Positions 43,224 to 53,014 of a DNA stretch of 64,000 nt are shown piece after piece. A program made the position numbers and the translations under genes. The notes under the pieces were generated by a model, which saw only the letters and a program-made list of their open reading frames with translations, was not told the DNA's origin and searched no databases. The stretch is from Pyrinomonadaceae bacterium (GTDB taxonomy: Bacteria > Acidobacteriota > Blastocatellia > Pyrinomonadales > Pyrinomonadaceae). The DNA lies in contig JAJTWY010000009.1 of assembly GCA_021463165.1 (NCBI GenBank), positions 62,001-126,000 on the forward strand, given 5' to 3'. How positions within the stretch are numbered: position 1 is the first letter of the stretch; every line of letters begins with the position of its first letter.

Positions 43224-43759
43224 AATGGAGCGCCGGACCGCGGTTTGTAGAAGGCGTCCCCACGCTGCGTCATTTTTGCCCTTGCCCCGAGAGAGTTCAC
43301 GAAAAGCAGCAGTTTGTCCTTATCCTTGAAACGAAAACTCGCCGTACCATTCGCGCGAATATCGGGATCCTCGAAGGTCATATTCGCGTACTTTGTGCTC
43401 TTGTTCCAAAGGTTTGCGAGGCCGGCTCCGGGCAGCGGCAAATGACTGATGACCTTGCCGGCCTGAGGCACACTTTCCTTCGAATCCGGATAAACGGTCA
43501 ACAATGCCGAATATGGGATCGAGAACATTTCCGCTCCTTCGCGGTTGAAGACCAAACGCTCGTTCGCGTCGTCGAAGGTCAATGTGCCGGTCTCTTTCTT
43601 GCTTGCACCGAAAAGCCCGCCTTCGTATCGAGCCTCGTAAGATGTTGGAGCATTCGCCGGCACGGAAGACGGCTTGTCGATCGGCCGGGGCTGGGCGATG
43701 ATCAACCCGGACAAGCCAGCCAAAATAATAGACGCTAGGGCGAACTTTCTCATATGCAT
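43220..43759 (-). CDS. Hypothetical exported protein
   Basis: This protein of about 179 residues has a signal peptide (MHMRKFALASIILAGLSGLIIA). The mature part contains GGLFGASKKETGTLTFDD, RLVFNREGAEMFSIPYSALLTVYP and FEDPDIRANGTASFRFKDKDKLLLFVNSL. This pattern resembles a PH-like fold, and NREG-type proteins of this kind are often seen in Acidobacteriota; no named family is claimed. AGGAG lies five bases before ATG 43759. It ends in a four-base convergent overlap with rsmE. Confidence 0.7.
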   Translation of the reverse strand: MHMRKFALASIILAGLSGLIIAQPRPIDKPSSVPANAPTSYEARYEGGLFGASKKETGTLTFDDANERLVFNREGAEMFSIPYSALLTVYPDSKESVPQAGKVISHLPLPGAGLANLWNKSTKYANMTFEDPDIRANGTASFRFKDKDKLLLFVNSLGARAKMTQRGDAFYKPRSGAPF

Positions 43760-43837
43760 TGATACTCCTGCATTGGTTCGGGGAAAGTTTGTAACTTTAT
43801 TCACCTACTATAGACGCCCGAGAGGGTCAGATGGTTG

Positions 43838-44692
43838 TCATTTTGTAACACGCATCTCCAAGTTGCCGATGTAGGGCACGAGGCGTTCGGTCGCGATGTC
43901 GATATATTCACGCGAGATCTCAGAACCTATCCATCGGCGTCCCAATAGCTGTGCGACCTTTGCTGTGGTGCCGCTTCCCATAAAGCAGTCGTAAACAAGG
44001 TCACCCGCGTTGGTCCATGTCGAGATCTGATCCTCGACCAGTTTTTCAGGAAAGATCGCCGGATGGCTGAACGCGATCTTATCGCGCGAGCTCGACGTTC
44101 CGACGTTGTAATAGAATATCTCGCTATCGGAGTAGTCGAACCCTGCGTCGTCGCAGGAACATTCCTTGTAGAAGAAGATATTGTCGAGCTTCCTTTGCTT
44201 GGGCGCGACGTGGTCGTGGGCGAGATCGTTCCGGCCTACTTTCGTGATACGGAACGACTTAAAGGCCTTTTCCTGCTTGATCATCTGCGTGATCGGGTTG
44301 AAGGTCTTCGGCTGGCCTTTCGAGAAGCAGAACATATACTCGAAACACTGGCGATATCGCTTTCCGCAATCGCTGGGGATCGGGTTGTTCTTGGCATATA
44401 TCATCGTATCGTGGACGTTGAAGCCACTTTCCTGGAACGTGATCGCCTGACGAAAACTGGAAAGCGATTCATTGCCGTTCAATGTCCGATCACCGACCAC
44501 CCATATCACGACACCACCGGGTTTCGTCTTCTCAAAGAGCAGACGAGCGATCTCATCCACCGGAAGCACATATCCGTTGTATTCGCGAAGGTCGTCATAC
44601 GGCGGACTTGTGATCGTCATGTCGATGAGGTCATCGTCCATCCTCCGGAGGGTTTCTATACAGTTTTCCGAATATATTGTGCCAACCTGCAT
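43838..44692 (-). CDS. Site-specific DNA methyltransferase, beta-class (N4-cytosine or N6-adenine)
   Basis: The 284-residue methyltransferase shows catalytic motif IV TSPPYDD near the N-terminus and the AdoMet-binding motif I DCFMGSGTTAKVAQLLG near the C-terminus. That order defines the beta class. SPPY is more usual for N4-cytosine enzymes, though adenine specificity is possible. The central part (PIPSDCGKRYRQCFEYMFCFSKG) is also typical. The start lies three bases after the stop of a 3'-5' exonuclease-like gene, so the two are probably one unit. No restriction endonuclease is visible nearby. Confidence 0.9.
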   Translation of the reverse strand: MQVGTIYSENCIETLRRMDDDLIDMTITSPPYDDLREYNGYVLPVDEIARLLFEKTKPGGVVIWVVGDRTLNGNESLSSFRQAITFQESGFNVHDTMIYAKNNPIPSDCGKRYRQCFEYMFCFSKGQPKTFNPITQMIKQEKAFKSFRITKVGRNDLAHDHVAPKQRKLDNIFFYKECSCDDAGFDYSDSEIFYYNVGTSSSRDKIAFSHPAIFPEKLVEDQISTWTNAGDLVYDCFMGSGTTAKVAQLLGRRWIGSEISREYIDIATERLVPYIGNLEMRVTK

Positions 44693-44695
44693 AAG

Positions 44696-45547
44696 CTATA
44701 AGGGCCATTTATCAAGAAATTCCTTGATGAACGCTTTCTCGGGCTTCCGCGTCTCGTTTTCGAGAAACTCGCGAAAGGCGTCCATTTCATTCTGGTATTC
44801 TTCCTCCTCGATCTTGCCTGCAAAGTGTACGAGCCGCAGCCAGACAAGGTAAGTATTCAGCGTGTCTATCTGGTTATACTCGACTATCTTTGTCACATCG
44901 CCTGCCAGCCACAGATCCGTGACCTGATCGCCCTTCACGTCGATCTTGCCGGGAAATCCGCATAGCTTTGCCAGCTCGTCCAGCCGCGGCATCATCGCTC
45001 CGCCGGAAAACTGTTTGGCGAGATCGAGATGCTCCTCGTTGTCCCAGCGTCTGAAGTAGTCGCCCGGATCGTAACTTTTCGTCGGTCGGGAGCAAAACTC
45101 CGGGGCGGAGATCTCATTGATAATGCCGCGCTGGATGAGCACCTGCATGTCGGCTTCCGCCGAATTGTATCCGACCAGCTGCGGGCGACGTCTTCCGACA
45201 AAATAGAGGAACTGTTTGATCAGCTCACCTTCGTCTATGTAATCGTCAACTATGGGCAACGTCGGCAATGAGTTGAGGCCGAAGTTTATCACTTGTTCGC
45301 GATCCGCATTGTAAACGGTCTTTCTCGATAGAAAAGCTATCGAAACGACCCGCGAGTACATGTATTTCAGGAAGGGACGCGGATTCTTGTCTTCGTCAAA
45401 CTGCGGCGACCGCTTCCATAATTCACGCATTGCGTCCAACTCGGTGACGTCATCCGGAAGGTCGAAGAGCCCTTTGGCCCCGGCGGCATCGGGAACCCAT
45501 TCCAGGTCGTAAAACACCGCCAGCTCACTGATCGGAGATCTAAGCAT
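44696..45547 (-). CDS. Predicted 3'-5' exonuclease related to DNA polymerase B (PF10108-like)
   Basis: The 283-residue protein has features of the DnaQ-like exonuclease superfamily. VFYDLEWVPDAAG provides the first acidic pair, LVGYNSAEADMQVL the second, and EYNQIDTLNTYLVWLRL the third (YxxxD-like). LDELAKLCGFPGKIDVKGDQV is characteristic of the polymerase-B exonuclease 2 family. It likely degrades or proofreads DNA ends. It lies directly upstream of a DNA methyltransferase gene, with a three-base gap. The pairing may mean a role in DNA maintenance or defence. Confidence 0.75.
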   Translation of the reverse strand: MLRSPISELAVFYDLEWVPDAAGAKGLFDLPDDVTELDAMRELWKRSPQFDEDKNPRPFLKYMYSRVVSIAFLSRKTVYNADREQVINFGLNSLPTLPIVDDYIDEGELIKQFLYFVGRRRPQLVGYNSAEADMQVLIQRGIINEISAPEFCSRPTKSYDPGDYFRRWDNEEHLDLAKQFSGGAMMPRLDELAKLCGFPGKIDVKGDQVTDLWLAGDVTKIVEYNQIDTLNTYLVWLRLVHFAGKIEEEEYQNEMDAFREFLENETRKPEKAFIKEFLDKWPL

Positions 45548-45725
45548 TGATATTTGACTCGAAGTTACTCGCGTTAAAGCGCTGAAATAACGTGCGCTTA
45601 ACGATATTGACGCTCAGAGTGTAACACACTCGCGCGCCAATGTTTAAACATTTTCCCTGTTGAGGCGCCAGCAGTCACATTTGCAATTTTCACGTACTCA
45701 GCTATAGTGCTCAGAAGCGAGCATC

Positions 45726-46115
45726 ATGGAAACGATTCAAACGCCGAAAAAGCATTCGAAACTCGGGATCGCGGGCTGCCTCATCGCTCTATTCGTATGG
45801 CTGTATTTTGCGATAGTTTTTGTTCTGACGTTCTATACTGACTGGTTCACAGGATTATTGTCTGACACATTTGTTCCGGAATCACGAGGGATCTCTGATC
45901 TCCGCGGCCTCGGCGTTGCGGTCGTTGTGTTTACCGTGATCTTCTTTTTCATTCCGGTCATCGGACATCTGATCGGCCTTATAATCTCGTTCATAGGATT
46001 ATTCATCCCATCGAACAAGCGACTCTTTCCGGCCATCGGTATCTTTCTGAACTTGCTCCCCGGGCTGGTCCTTTTGATCCTGTATATTGTCGGCGGCCTT
46101 AGCGTTCCTGCCTGA
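45726..46115 (+). CDS. Hypothetical membrane protein
   Basis: The 129-residue protein has three or four predicted membrane helices (IAGCLIALFVWLYFAIVFVL, then two further stretches between about residues 60 and 125) and a polar loop with a WFTGLL segment. No family was recognised. It begins with a charged METIQTPKKHSK end typical of an inner-membrane protein. It is a single gene between the divergent exonuclease unit and a glycine-zipper protein gene. Confidence 0.6.
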   Translation: METIQTPKKHSKLGIAGCLIALFVWLYFAIVFVLTFYTDWFTGLLSDTFVPESRGISDLRGLGVAVVVFTVIFFFIPVIGHLIGLIISFIGLFIPSNKRLFPAIGIFLNLLPGLVLLILYIVGGLSVPA

Positions 46116-46360
46116 CCCTTCCGGCTCAAGATCCTCGCGGTGTATAACCGTTAAGGCCAAGTGCCCGGATACGGCTGAGTCTCACCTTATTGTCTATACG
46201 AAAGCGTCACTTAGGTTCGTTTTTGGTGCACGTCCGGCGTCATCTTTTCGCCGATCCGATCCAAACTCATTGAAAAATAAGCGAATCGGCGATTGGCACG
46301 TCCATTGCTATCAACATTTGTGACGACGATGAGTCGGGATACCTTTGGAGGGATAAAACT

Positions 46361-46738
46361 ATGGTCAAAAGAGTTTACACAGTATTCATAATGGCAATCA
46401 TGCTCGCGGTCGCGATCCCGGCCCTTTCGGTAACAGCCTCGGCTCAACGCCGTGGCAACGACCGGTACAGTAATAGCCCGCGGTATGCCGATCGCTATTA
46501 CGATGAGTACTACGAGGATGATTATTACGAGGGCGAATATCGCCGGCCAAACGTCTATGACCGGCATCGCAAAGCCGTTAATATCGGAGTGGCGACCGCA
46601 GCCGGTGCCATCATCGGCGCACTGATCGGGGGCAAGAAAGGCGCTTTGATCGGTGCAGGTGCGGGAGTCGCGACCGGTGCGATCATAACTGCGAAACAGA
46701 AACCGCGTAATACGGAACGCTATCCGTACCGATACTGA
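46361..46738 (+). CDS. Exported glycine-zipper protein
   Basis: The 125-residue protein has a signal peptide (MAIMLAVAIPALSVTASA core). A Tyr/Asp/Arg-rich region follows (RYADRYYDEYYEDDYYEG), then a glycine zipper AAGAIIGALIGGKKGALIGAGAGVATGAII able to pack into a membrane. Such Gly-zipper 2TM-type proteins are often envelope-stress or outer-membrane linked. GGAGGG lies eight bases before the ATG. A strong bidirectional terminator follows, shared with ilvD. Confidence 0.75.
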   Translation: MVKRVYTVFIMAIMLAVAIPALSVTASAQRRGNDRYSNSPRYADRYYDEYYEDDYYEGEYRRPNVYDRHRKAVNIGVATAAGAIIGALIGGKKGALIGAGAGVATGAIITAKQKPRNTERYPYRY

Positions 46739-46755
46739 GCAGCCTCACCTTTACC

Positions 46756-46800
46756 AAAAAGGCCTCGGAGTTCGTATTCAGAACTTCGAGGCTTTTTTTT
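46756..46800. terminator. Bidirectional intrinsic terminator between the glycine-zipper gene and ilvD
   Basis: GCCTCGGAGTTC (46762-46773) and GAACTTCGAGGC (46781-46792) form a 12-bp stem with one mismatch and a 7-base loop. Eight T follow on the plus strand and AAAAA precedes, so it works in both directions. It ends the large ilv-phe unit. Confidence 0.9.
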
Positions 46801-46804
46801 CGAA

Positions 46805-48481
46805 CTAATCTGTTACGGCTCCCAACGCACTGGACGAAACGAGTTTCGCGTACTTGGCGGCGACGCCGATGACCCTGCCGGTATCCGGAGGCCCTTTCCA
46901 GGTGAGCCGTCGCTCAGCGAGGACCTCGTCAGGAATATTCACCTGCAGAAGACGCCTTTCGGCGTCGATCGTGATACTGTCGCCCTCCATCAGGAGTGCG
47001 ATGCTGCCACCGACAGCGGCCTCCGGGGCGACGTGGCCGACTACCATGCCGTAGGTCCCGCCCGAAAAACGCCCGTCAGTGATCAGCCCAACCGAATCAC
47101 CCAGCCCAAGGCCGATTATCGCGGATGTCGGCGAAAGCATCTCGCGCATCCCGGGCCCGCCCTTTGGCCCTTCATAGCGGATGACGATAACATCACCGGC
47201 GTTGATCCTTCGGGCCATGATCGCGGCCATGCAGTCCTCTTCCGAGTCAAACACGCGGGCCGGACCCGTGATCGAAGTTTGCTTTATTCCCGTTATCTTT
47301 GCCACCGCGCCTTCTTCGGCCAGATTGCCGCGGAGGATCGCAAGATGGCCTTGCTGATACAGAGGCCGGTCAAATGTCCGCACGACATCCTGTTCTGCCG
47401 GAACCTCGCCCGAGACCCCGGCCAGGTTCTCCGCAACCGTTTTGCCCGTGATGGTGAGGCAGTCACCGTGCAGCAGCCCTTTGTCGAGAAGCATCTTCAT
47501 CACCAGGGGAATGCCTCCTACCCTGTGAAGATCAGTTGCAACATACTTACCCGACGGTTTCAGATCGCATAGTACCGGAACCCTGCCGCGGATCTCTTCA
47601 AAATCATCGATCGTCAAGGCAACGCCGGCCGAATGGGCTATCGCAAGCAGGTGCAAGACCGCATTCGTCGACCCGCCGGTCGCCATTATCAAGGCGATTG
47701 CGTTCTGGAATGCCTTTCGCGTCATGATCTGCCTGGGCAAAAGTTCTCTTTCCACCGCAGCTGCCAGCGCGTTGACCGAATCTGTTGTGCTCAGCCGCTT
47801 TTCATCGTCCTCAGCCGCCATCGTCGAGGAATAGGGCAAACTCATCCCCATTGCCTCGATGGCGGAAGACATCGTGTTCGCCGTATACATCCCTCCGCAC
47901 GAACCGGCGCCGGGACACGCATGTTTTTCGACGGAGTTCAATTGCTCATCATCGATCTTTCCAGCCAAATACTCGCCGACCGCCTCAAAGGCGCTGACGA
48001 CCGTCAGGTCTTTGCCGTTCAAATGCCCGGCTTTGATCGTTCCGCCGTAAACAAAGATCGCGGGAATATTAAGCCTTGCGATGGCGATCATGGCGCCGGG
48101 CATGTTCTTGTCACAACCACCTATCGCCAGCAGACCGTCCATTTGCTGGCCGTTGCAAACGGTCTCAATAGAATCGGCTATTACCTCGCGCGAGATGAGC
48201 GAATATTTCATTCCCGGGGTCCCCATCGAGATCCCATCGCTCACGGTGATCGTGCCAAAGATCTGAGGCATCAATCCGGCTTTCCTTGCCTCGGCCACCG
48301 CCGCGTTTGCAAGCCCGCCCAGGCTAATGTTGCAGGGCGTGATGGTGCTGTAACCATTTGCTATACCAACGATCGGTTTATCGAAATCGTCGTCGCCAAA
48401 ACCAACGGCTCGCAGCATCGCCCGATTGGGCGACCGCTCGACACCGGAAGTTGTTATTTTGCTTCTGATGTTATTTCCCAT
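46805..48481 (-). CDS. ilvD: Dihydroxy-acid dehydratase
   Basis: IlvD dehydrates dihydroxy-isovalerate and dihydroxy-methylvalerate, the third shared step of Val/Ile synthesis. The 558-residue protein has iron-sulfur cysteines in [17 protein letters not shown] and [18 protein letters not shown]. The C-terminal [19 protein letters not shown] is diagnostic. It is the last gene of the ilvB-ilvN-ilvC-cupin-pheA-aroF-ilvD array, 85 bases after aroF, and ends before a strong terminator. Confidence 0.97.
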   Translation of the reverse strand: MGNNIRSKITTSGVERSPNRAMLRAVGFGDDDFDKPIVGIANGYSTITPCNISLGGLANAAVAEARKAGLMPQIFGTITVSDGISMGTPGMKYSLISREVIADSIETVCNGQQMDGLLAIGGCDKNMPGAMIAIARLNIPAIFVYGGTIKAGHLNGKDLTVVSAFEAVGEYLAGKIDDEQLNSVEKHACPGAGSCGGMYTANTMSSAIEAMGMSLPYSSTMAAEDDEKRLSTTDSVNALAAAVERELLPRQIMTRKAFQNAIALIMATGGSTNAVLHLLAIAHSAGVALTIDDFEEIRGRVPVLCDLKPSGKYVATDLHRVGGIPLVMKMLLDKGLLHGDCLTITGKTVAENLAGVSGEVPAEQDVVRTFDRPLYQQGHLAILRGNLAEEGAVAKITGIKQTSITGPARVFDSEEDCMAAIMARRINAGDVIVIRYEGPKGGPGMREMLSPTSAIIGLGLGDSVGLITDGRFSGGTYGMVVGHVAPEAAVGGSIALLMEGDSITIDAERRLLQVNIPDEVLAERRLTWKGPPDTGRVIGVAAKYAKLVSSSALGAVTD

Positions 48482-48566
48482 TGACAGTTCAAACAGATGG
48501 CGGGCTATACGACCGCGAACCGCGATTGTTCCTCGTCATCTTCGGCAGGGTCCTTCCCCCAACTCT

Positions 48567-49694
48567 CTAGGAACCAACCGCCGTCGATTCGCCACGATAC
48601 AACTGAACGCGCTTCTCAAACACTTCACGCACCATCCGCACATCTTCCAAAAATGCCGGCAATTCCTCTAGTCTGAGTGCTTGAGGGCCGTCGACGACCG
48701 CCTTGTTCGGGTACGGATGAAAATCGACAAGGATCATATTTGCCCCCGCGATCACGCCCTGGGCCGTGACGTGCAAGATGTCTAGGATCCCATCCGAACT
48801 TCGCGAACGAGTGCCGACGGAATGTGACGGGTCGATACAGACGGGCATCCTGGTGATGCGTTTGACGACCGGAATATGTGCGAAATCGACCATATTCCGA
48901 TGCGGATCACCAATATTCGTCTTCATACCGCGAAGTCCGAATACCACCTTCTGATTGCCCTCGCTCGCCAGGTATTCGGCGGCGTGTAGCGATTCGTCGA
49001 GCGTGATCCCGAAACCGCGTTTGAGCAGTACAGGAAATTCCTGTTGACGGCCGACGCTCTTGAGCAGTTCGAAATTCTGCGTATTCCGCGTGCCGATCTG
49101 CAGCATGACCCCCGTCGGACGTCCCGTTGCGTCAAGGGCATCGTTGATCTCATCCACGTGCGATTCGTGAGTGACCTCCATCGCGATGACCTTGATCCCG
49201 TATTTTCCGGCAAGTTCAAAGACGTACTTAAGGCAATTCTTGCCGTGGCCCTGGAACGAATACGGCGACGTACGCGGCTTATACGCTCCCATTCGCGTGC
49301 ATACCTGGCCGTTCTCCTGCAGGGCTTTCATCATCGCTTCGACGCTCTCAGGCGAATCCACCGCGCAAAGGCCGGCGAAAACATTGAGGTTGTCCTGCCC
49401 GAAACGAACGCCGTTGTAGGTGAATTCCGATGGCCTCGTATCGTCTTTATGACGACCGAGAACACGGTATTCCTCAGAAACCCGCACGGCGTGATCGACC
49501 CCGGGGAACGAACGCATTTCCTCGAGTGAAAGCGCCGCCGTGTTGCCGATCAGGTAGATCTCGGTCAGGAGCTGCTCGTGCCCCTGAACGTGATGAACCC
49601 GAAACTCGATGCTTGTAAGATTGGTCAAATGACTTTCGAGTCGCTGATATTCGCGGGTCGTTTCGTCGACGTTTGGTTTTAATACTAAGATCAT
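48567..49694 (-). CDS. aroF: 3-deoxy-7-phosphoheptulonate (DAHP) synthase, class I-beta
   Basis: The enzyme joins PEP and erythrose-4-phosphate, the first step to aromatic amino acids. The 375-residue protein starts with a ferredoxin-like regulatory domain of about 70-80 residues (MILVLKPNVDETTREYQRL, EIYLIGNTAAL). The barrel has the PRTSPYSFQGHG, MLQIGTRNTQNFELLK, VLLKRGFGITLDE and CIDPSHSVGTR motifs, like the Thermotoga-type enzyme. ATG at 49694 is used; the frame upstream overlaps pheA and shows no homology. It lies between pheA and ilvD, so the shikimate entry step is co-regulated with Phe and branched-chain synthesis. Confidence 0.93.
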   Translation of the reverse strand: MILVLKPNVDETTREYQRLESHLTNLTSIEFRVHHVQGHEQLLTEIYLIGNTAALSLEEMRSFPGVDHAVRVSEEYRVLGRHKDDTRPSEFTYNGVRFGQDNLNVFAGLCAVDSPESVEAMMKALQENGQVCTRMGAYKPRTSPYSFQGHGKNCLKYVFELAGKYGIKVIAMEVTHESHVDEINDALDATGRPTGVMLQIGTRNTQNFELLKSVGRQQEFPVLLKRGFGITLDESLHAAEYLASEGNQKVVFGLRGMKTNIGDPHRNMVDFAHIPVVKRITRMPVCIDPSHSVGTRSRSSDGILDILHVTAQGVIAGANMILVDFHPYPNKAVVDGPQALRLEELPAFLEDVRMVREVFEKRVQLYRGESTAVGS

Positions 49695-49746
49695 GGTCCG
49701 ATAGATCAGTAAACAATAATCAAATAAACGGTGAACAGCTGCTCGT

Positions 49747-50910
49747 TCACCCTGCGCCGCCGCCGCCCAACCTGGTCGTTGAATACCGGCCAAGGAAGCG
49801 CACTCCCTGGGTCTCCTCCGCGAGCTCGGCCAACGCGCCGGCCAGATCCGCTTCGATGCTCGGTGCACCCAGATCGAGATAGATGTTGAACTCGCCCGGC
49901 GAATTGCGGATCGGCAAACTCTCGATCTTTGCGAGGTCGATATTTCGGCGAACCAAGGGCCGAAGGGCTCCATGCAAGGCTCCCGGTTTGTTCTTTAGCC
50001 TGATAACCAGCGAGACCTTTGATCCAGCGTTGCCCTCGTTCGGTTTTCCGGAAAGCAATGCAAAGCGGGTAAAGTTTTCGCTGTTGTCCTCAAGGTGTTC
50101 ACGAAGGATCTTGCCGCCATATATTTCAGCCGTCCGGCGGCCGCCGATCCCGGCTCTCGTAACATCGCCGCTTTCGACTGCCCGTCGAACGCTTCCCGCT
50201 GTATCGTCGGCCGGAACGCTTTTGATATGCGGATAGGCCGCAAAAAAACGTCTACATTGCGCGAGAGCTGCCGGGTGCGATTCGACCGTTCTGATCGTCT
50301 CCATAGAAGCTCCCTCACACGCGACGAGGAAATGCGAGACCGGCAAAATGATATCCGCGATGATGTGCAGCGAACTGTCAAGCAGTAGATCGACGCACCG
50401 GTGGACGGAGCCGATCAGACTATTCTCCATCGGGGCAAGGATCAGATCGGCCTTTCCGGTTTCGATCGCGGCAAAAAGCTCTTCGAAAGTAGGCAGAGAA
50501 ACGCTTGTGCGATCCTCCCCAAACATCCCGATCACGGCTTCCTCGCTGAAAGTGCCGCGGTCGCCCAGAAAAGCAATTCGCGAATCTCCATCGACGGTGA
50601 CCGCCTCAACGGATGACGCGGCCTCTTGAAACGGCTTCGCATAGGTTTTTTGCTGGAGCAGCAGCGACTCGTCGATAATGCGCTGGAAGATGTTGTCGAT
50701 GCTGTGGTCATCCAGAGGGCCCGTGTTCTCACGACGCAGTCTCGCCAGAACCTCGCGTTCACGCTCCGGATCGCAAAGTGAACGCTCGTCATTTGCCTTC
50801 GCGGCCCCTACGCTGAGGGCGATCCCGGCCCGCCGATTTAGTAGCCGAAGCAACTCGCCATCAATAGCGTCGATCTCAGCCCGCGGATTGTTAATGGTCG
50901 GAGCGGTCAT
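49747..50910 (-). CDS. pheA: Bifunctional chorismate mutase / prephenate dehydratase (P-protein)
   Basis: The 387-residue protein converts chorismate to phenylpyruvate. It has an AroQ-type chorismate mutase domain (RAEIDAIDGELLRLLNRRAG, to about residue 90). The prephenate dehydratase domain follows (RIAFLGDRGTFSEEA, MENSLIGSVHRCVDLLL, catalytic-region NFTRFALLS), then a C-terminal ACT domain. In the ACT domain the usual Phe-binding ESRP reads ESLP and the GALV-type motif reads GALH, so feedback may differ from E. coli. It starts four bases after the cupin gene. Confidence 0.95.
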   Translation of the reverse strand: MTAPTINNPRAEIDAIDGELLRLLNRRAGIALSVGAAKANDERSLCDPEREREVLARLRRENTGPLDDHSIDNIFQRIIDESLLLQQKTYAKPFQEAASSVEAVTVDGDSRIAFLGDRGTFSEEAVIGMFGEDRTSVSLPTFEELFAAIETGKADLILAPMENSLIGSVHRCVDLLLDSSLHIIADIILPVSHFLVACEGASMETIRTVESHPAALAQCRRFFAAYPHIKSVPADDTAGSVRRAVESGDVTRAGIGGRRTAEIYGGKILREHLEDNSENFTRFALLSGKPNEGNAGSKVSLVIRLKNKPGALHGALRPLVRRNIDLAKIESLPIRNSPGEFNIYLDLGAPSIEADLAGALAELAEETQGVRFLGRYSTTRLGGGGAG

Positions 50911-50914
50911 ACAG

Positions 50915-51289
50915 CTAGACGGCCCACAAATTCTGTCCCGGGTTGCTGTGAAGGCTCTTGTCCGTTCCCGATTGCCAATCGGAACGCGCCTTCGAGCAAA
51001 TATCTATCGCGATCGTATCTTCCAGCACTTCGGATGAATGCTCGACGCCGGGCGGGATAAACAACATCTGGTTCGAGCGTACGATCACCTCGCCGTCGGG
51101 CAGATTAAACCGCCAGGCCCCTTTGAGAACAAAGATCACCTCTTCGGAATCATGAGAATGTGCCTGTGTTACCTCACCTTCATGAACCTCAACCCTTGCA
51201 ACGGTCAAGGTGTCACCGTGGGCCATTTGCCGGAAATAGGAGGAACTGACCTCGTCGCTCTCCAACCCGTTTAGATCAACCAACTTCAT
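50915..51289 (-). CDS. Cupin-domain protein within the ilv-phe unit
   Basis: The 124-residue single-domain cupin has the first motif TQAHSHDSEEVIFVLKGAW (His, His, Glu metal ligands) and second motif MLFIPPGVEHSSEV with the last His. Metal binding therefore looks intact. The role could be ligand binding, isomerisation or regulation. Starting at 51289 keeps it clear of ilvC; a longer frame overlapping ilvC has no homology. It lies between ilvC and pheA, 50 bases after the first and four bases before the second. Its presence in this pathway unit is unusual. Confidence 0.85.
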   Translation of the reverse strand: MKLVDLNGLESDEVSSSYFRQMAHGDTLTVARVEVHEGEVTQAHSHDSEEVIFVLKGAWRFNLPDGEVIVRSNQMLFIPPGVEHSSEVLEDTIAIDICSKARSDWQSGTDKSLHSNPGQNLWAV

Positions 51290-51339
51290 TCCAATTCCCC
51301 GGTTCTGCACGTACGGCAAAGCACTCCGCGCGGCCTTTC

Positions 51340-52359
<1,020 letters not shown>

Positions 52360-52431
52360 TTATTTCCTAGTTTGTCCTTTTGGTCATGTAATTGAAGGCA
52401 ATAGCTGTTTCTTAAGTGAGAAACGGCCAGC

Positions 52432-52950
52432 CTAAGCTGCCGCTCTCTCGGCCTGCTCATCCGTCATCAATCGCGACAGCCGGTTGATCGCGACGCAGCC
52501 GCTTCGGGTTACCTCGCGGATCGCGAACGGCTGGAGCATATCGATAAAGGTATCCACCTTGTCCATTGTGCCAGACAGCTCAAGGATCATTCGCTCGTGC
52601 GAAATATCGACGACCTTTGCCCGAAAAATATCAACAAGACTCATCACTTCCTGTCTTTCCGTACCCGATTTGACCTCGACATCGATCAAGGCCATCTCGC
52701 GTTCAATATGCGGCAGGCTCGTAACGGCTTTGACCTCGCGAACACGCGCAAGCCGCGAGCACTGCTTGATTATCTGCTCGACGGTGCGGTCATCGCCGCT
52801 TGTAACAACCGTCGCCTTCGACCACGCCGGCTCAAGCGTTTTGCCGACCGTGATCGTCTCGATATTAAAGCCCCTGGCAGAAAACAACCCGACGATCCGC
52901 GAGAGCTCGCCCGGCTGATTGGCAACAATGATTGAAATTGTATGACGCAT
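52432..52950 (-). CDS. ilvN: Acetolactate synthase small (regulatory) subunit
   Basis: The 172-residue subunit has an N-terminal ACT domain (RHTISIIVANQPGELSRIVG, FSARGFNIETITVG) and a C-terminal domain (EVKSGTERQEVMSLVDIFRAKVVD), as in IlvH-type subunits. It confers valine feedback on IlvB. ATG at 52950 is used because the ACT domain begins there. It starts 64 bases after ilvB. Confidence 0.95.
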   Translation of the reverse strand: MRHTISIIVANQPGELSRIVGLFSARGFNIETITVGKTLEPAWSKATVVTSGDDRTVEQIIKQCSRLARVREVKAVTSLPHIEREMALIDVEVKSGTERQEVMSLVDIFRAKVVDISHERMILELSGTMDKVDTFIDMLQPFAIREVTRSGCVAINRLSRLMTDEQAERAAA

Positions 52951-53014
52951 AAAACAGTTGTCGGCCACGATCGGTCAGAAACTTGCCCCGAGTTTTCCGT
53001 ATTGGCTGCTCCGC

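Noticed and set aside
47633..48484. 283-codon frame antisense to ilvD
   Set aside because: Shadow of ilvD; no ribosome site or family resemblance.
49695..49973. 93-codon N-terminal extension of the DAHP synthase frame
   Set aside because: It overlaps the end of pheA in another frame, has an Arg/Ser-rich composition and no homology; the family begins at 49694.
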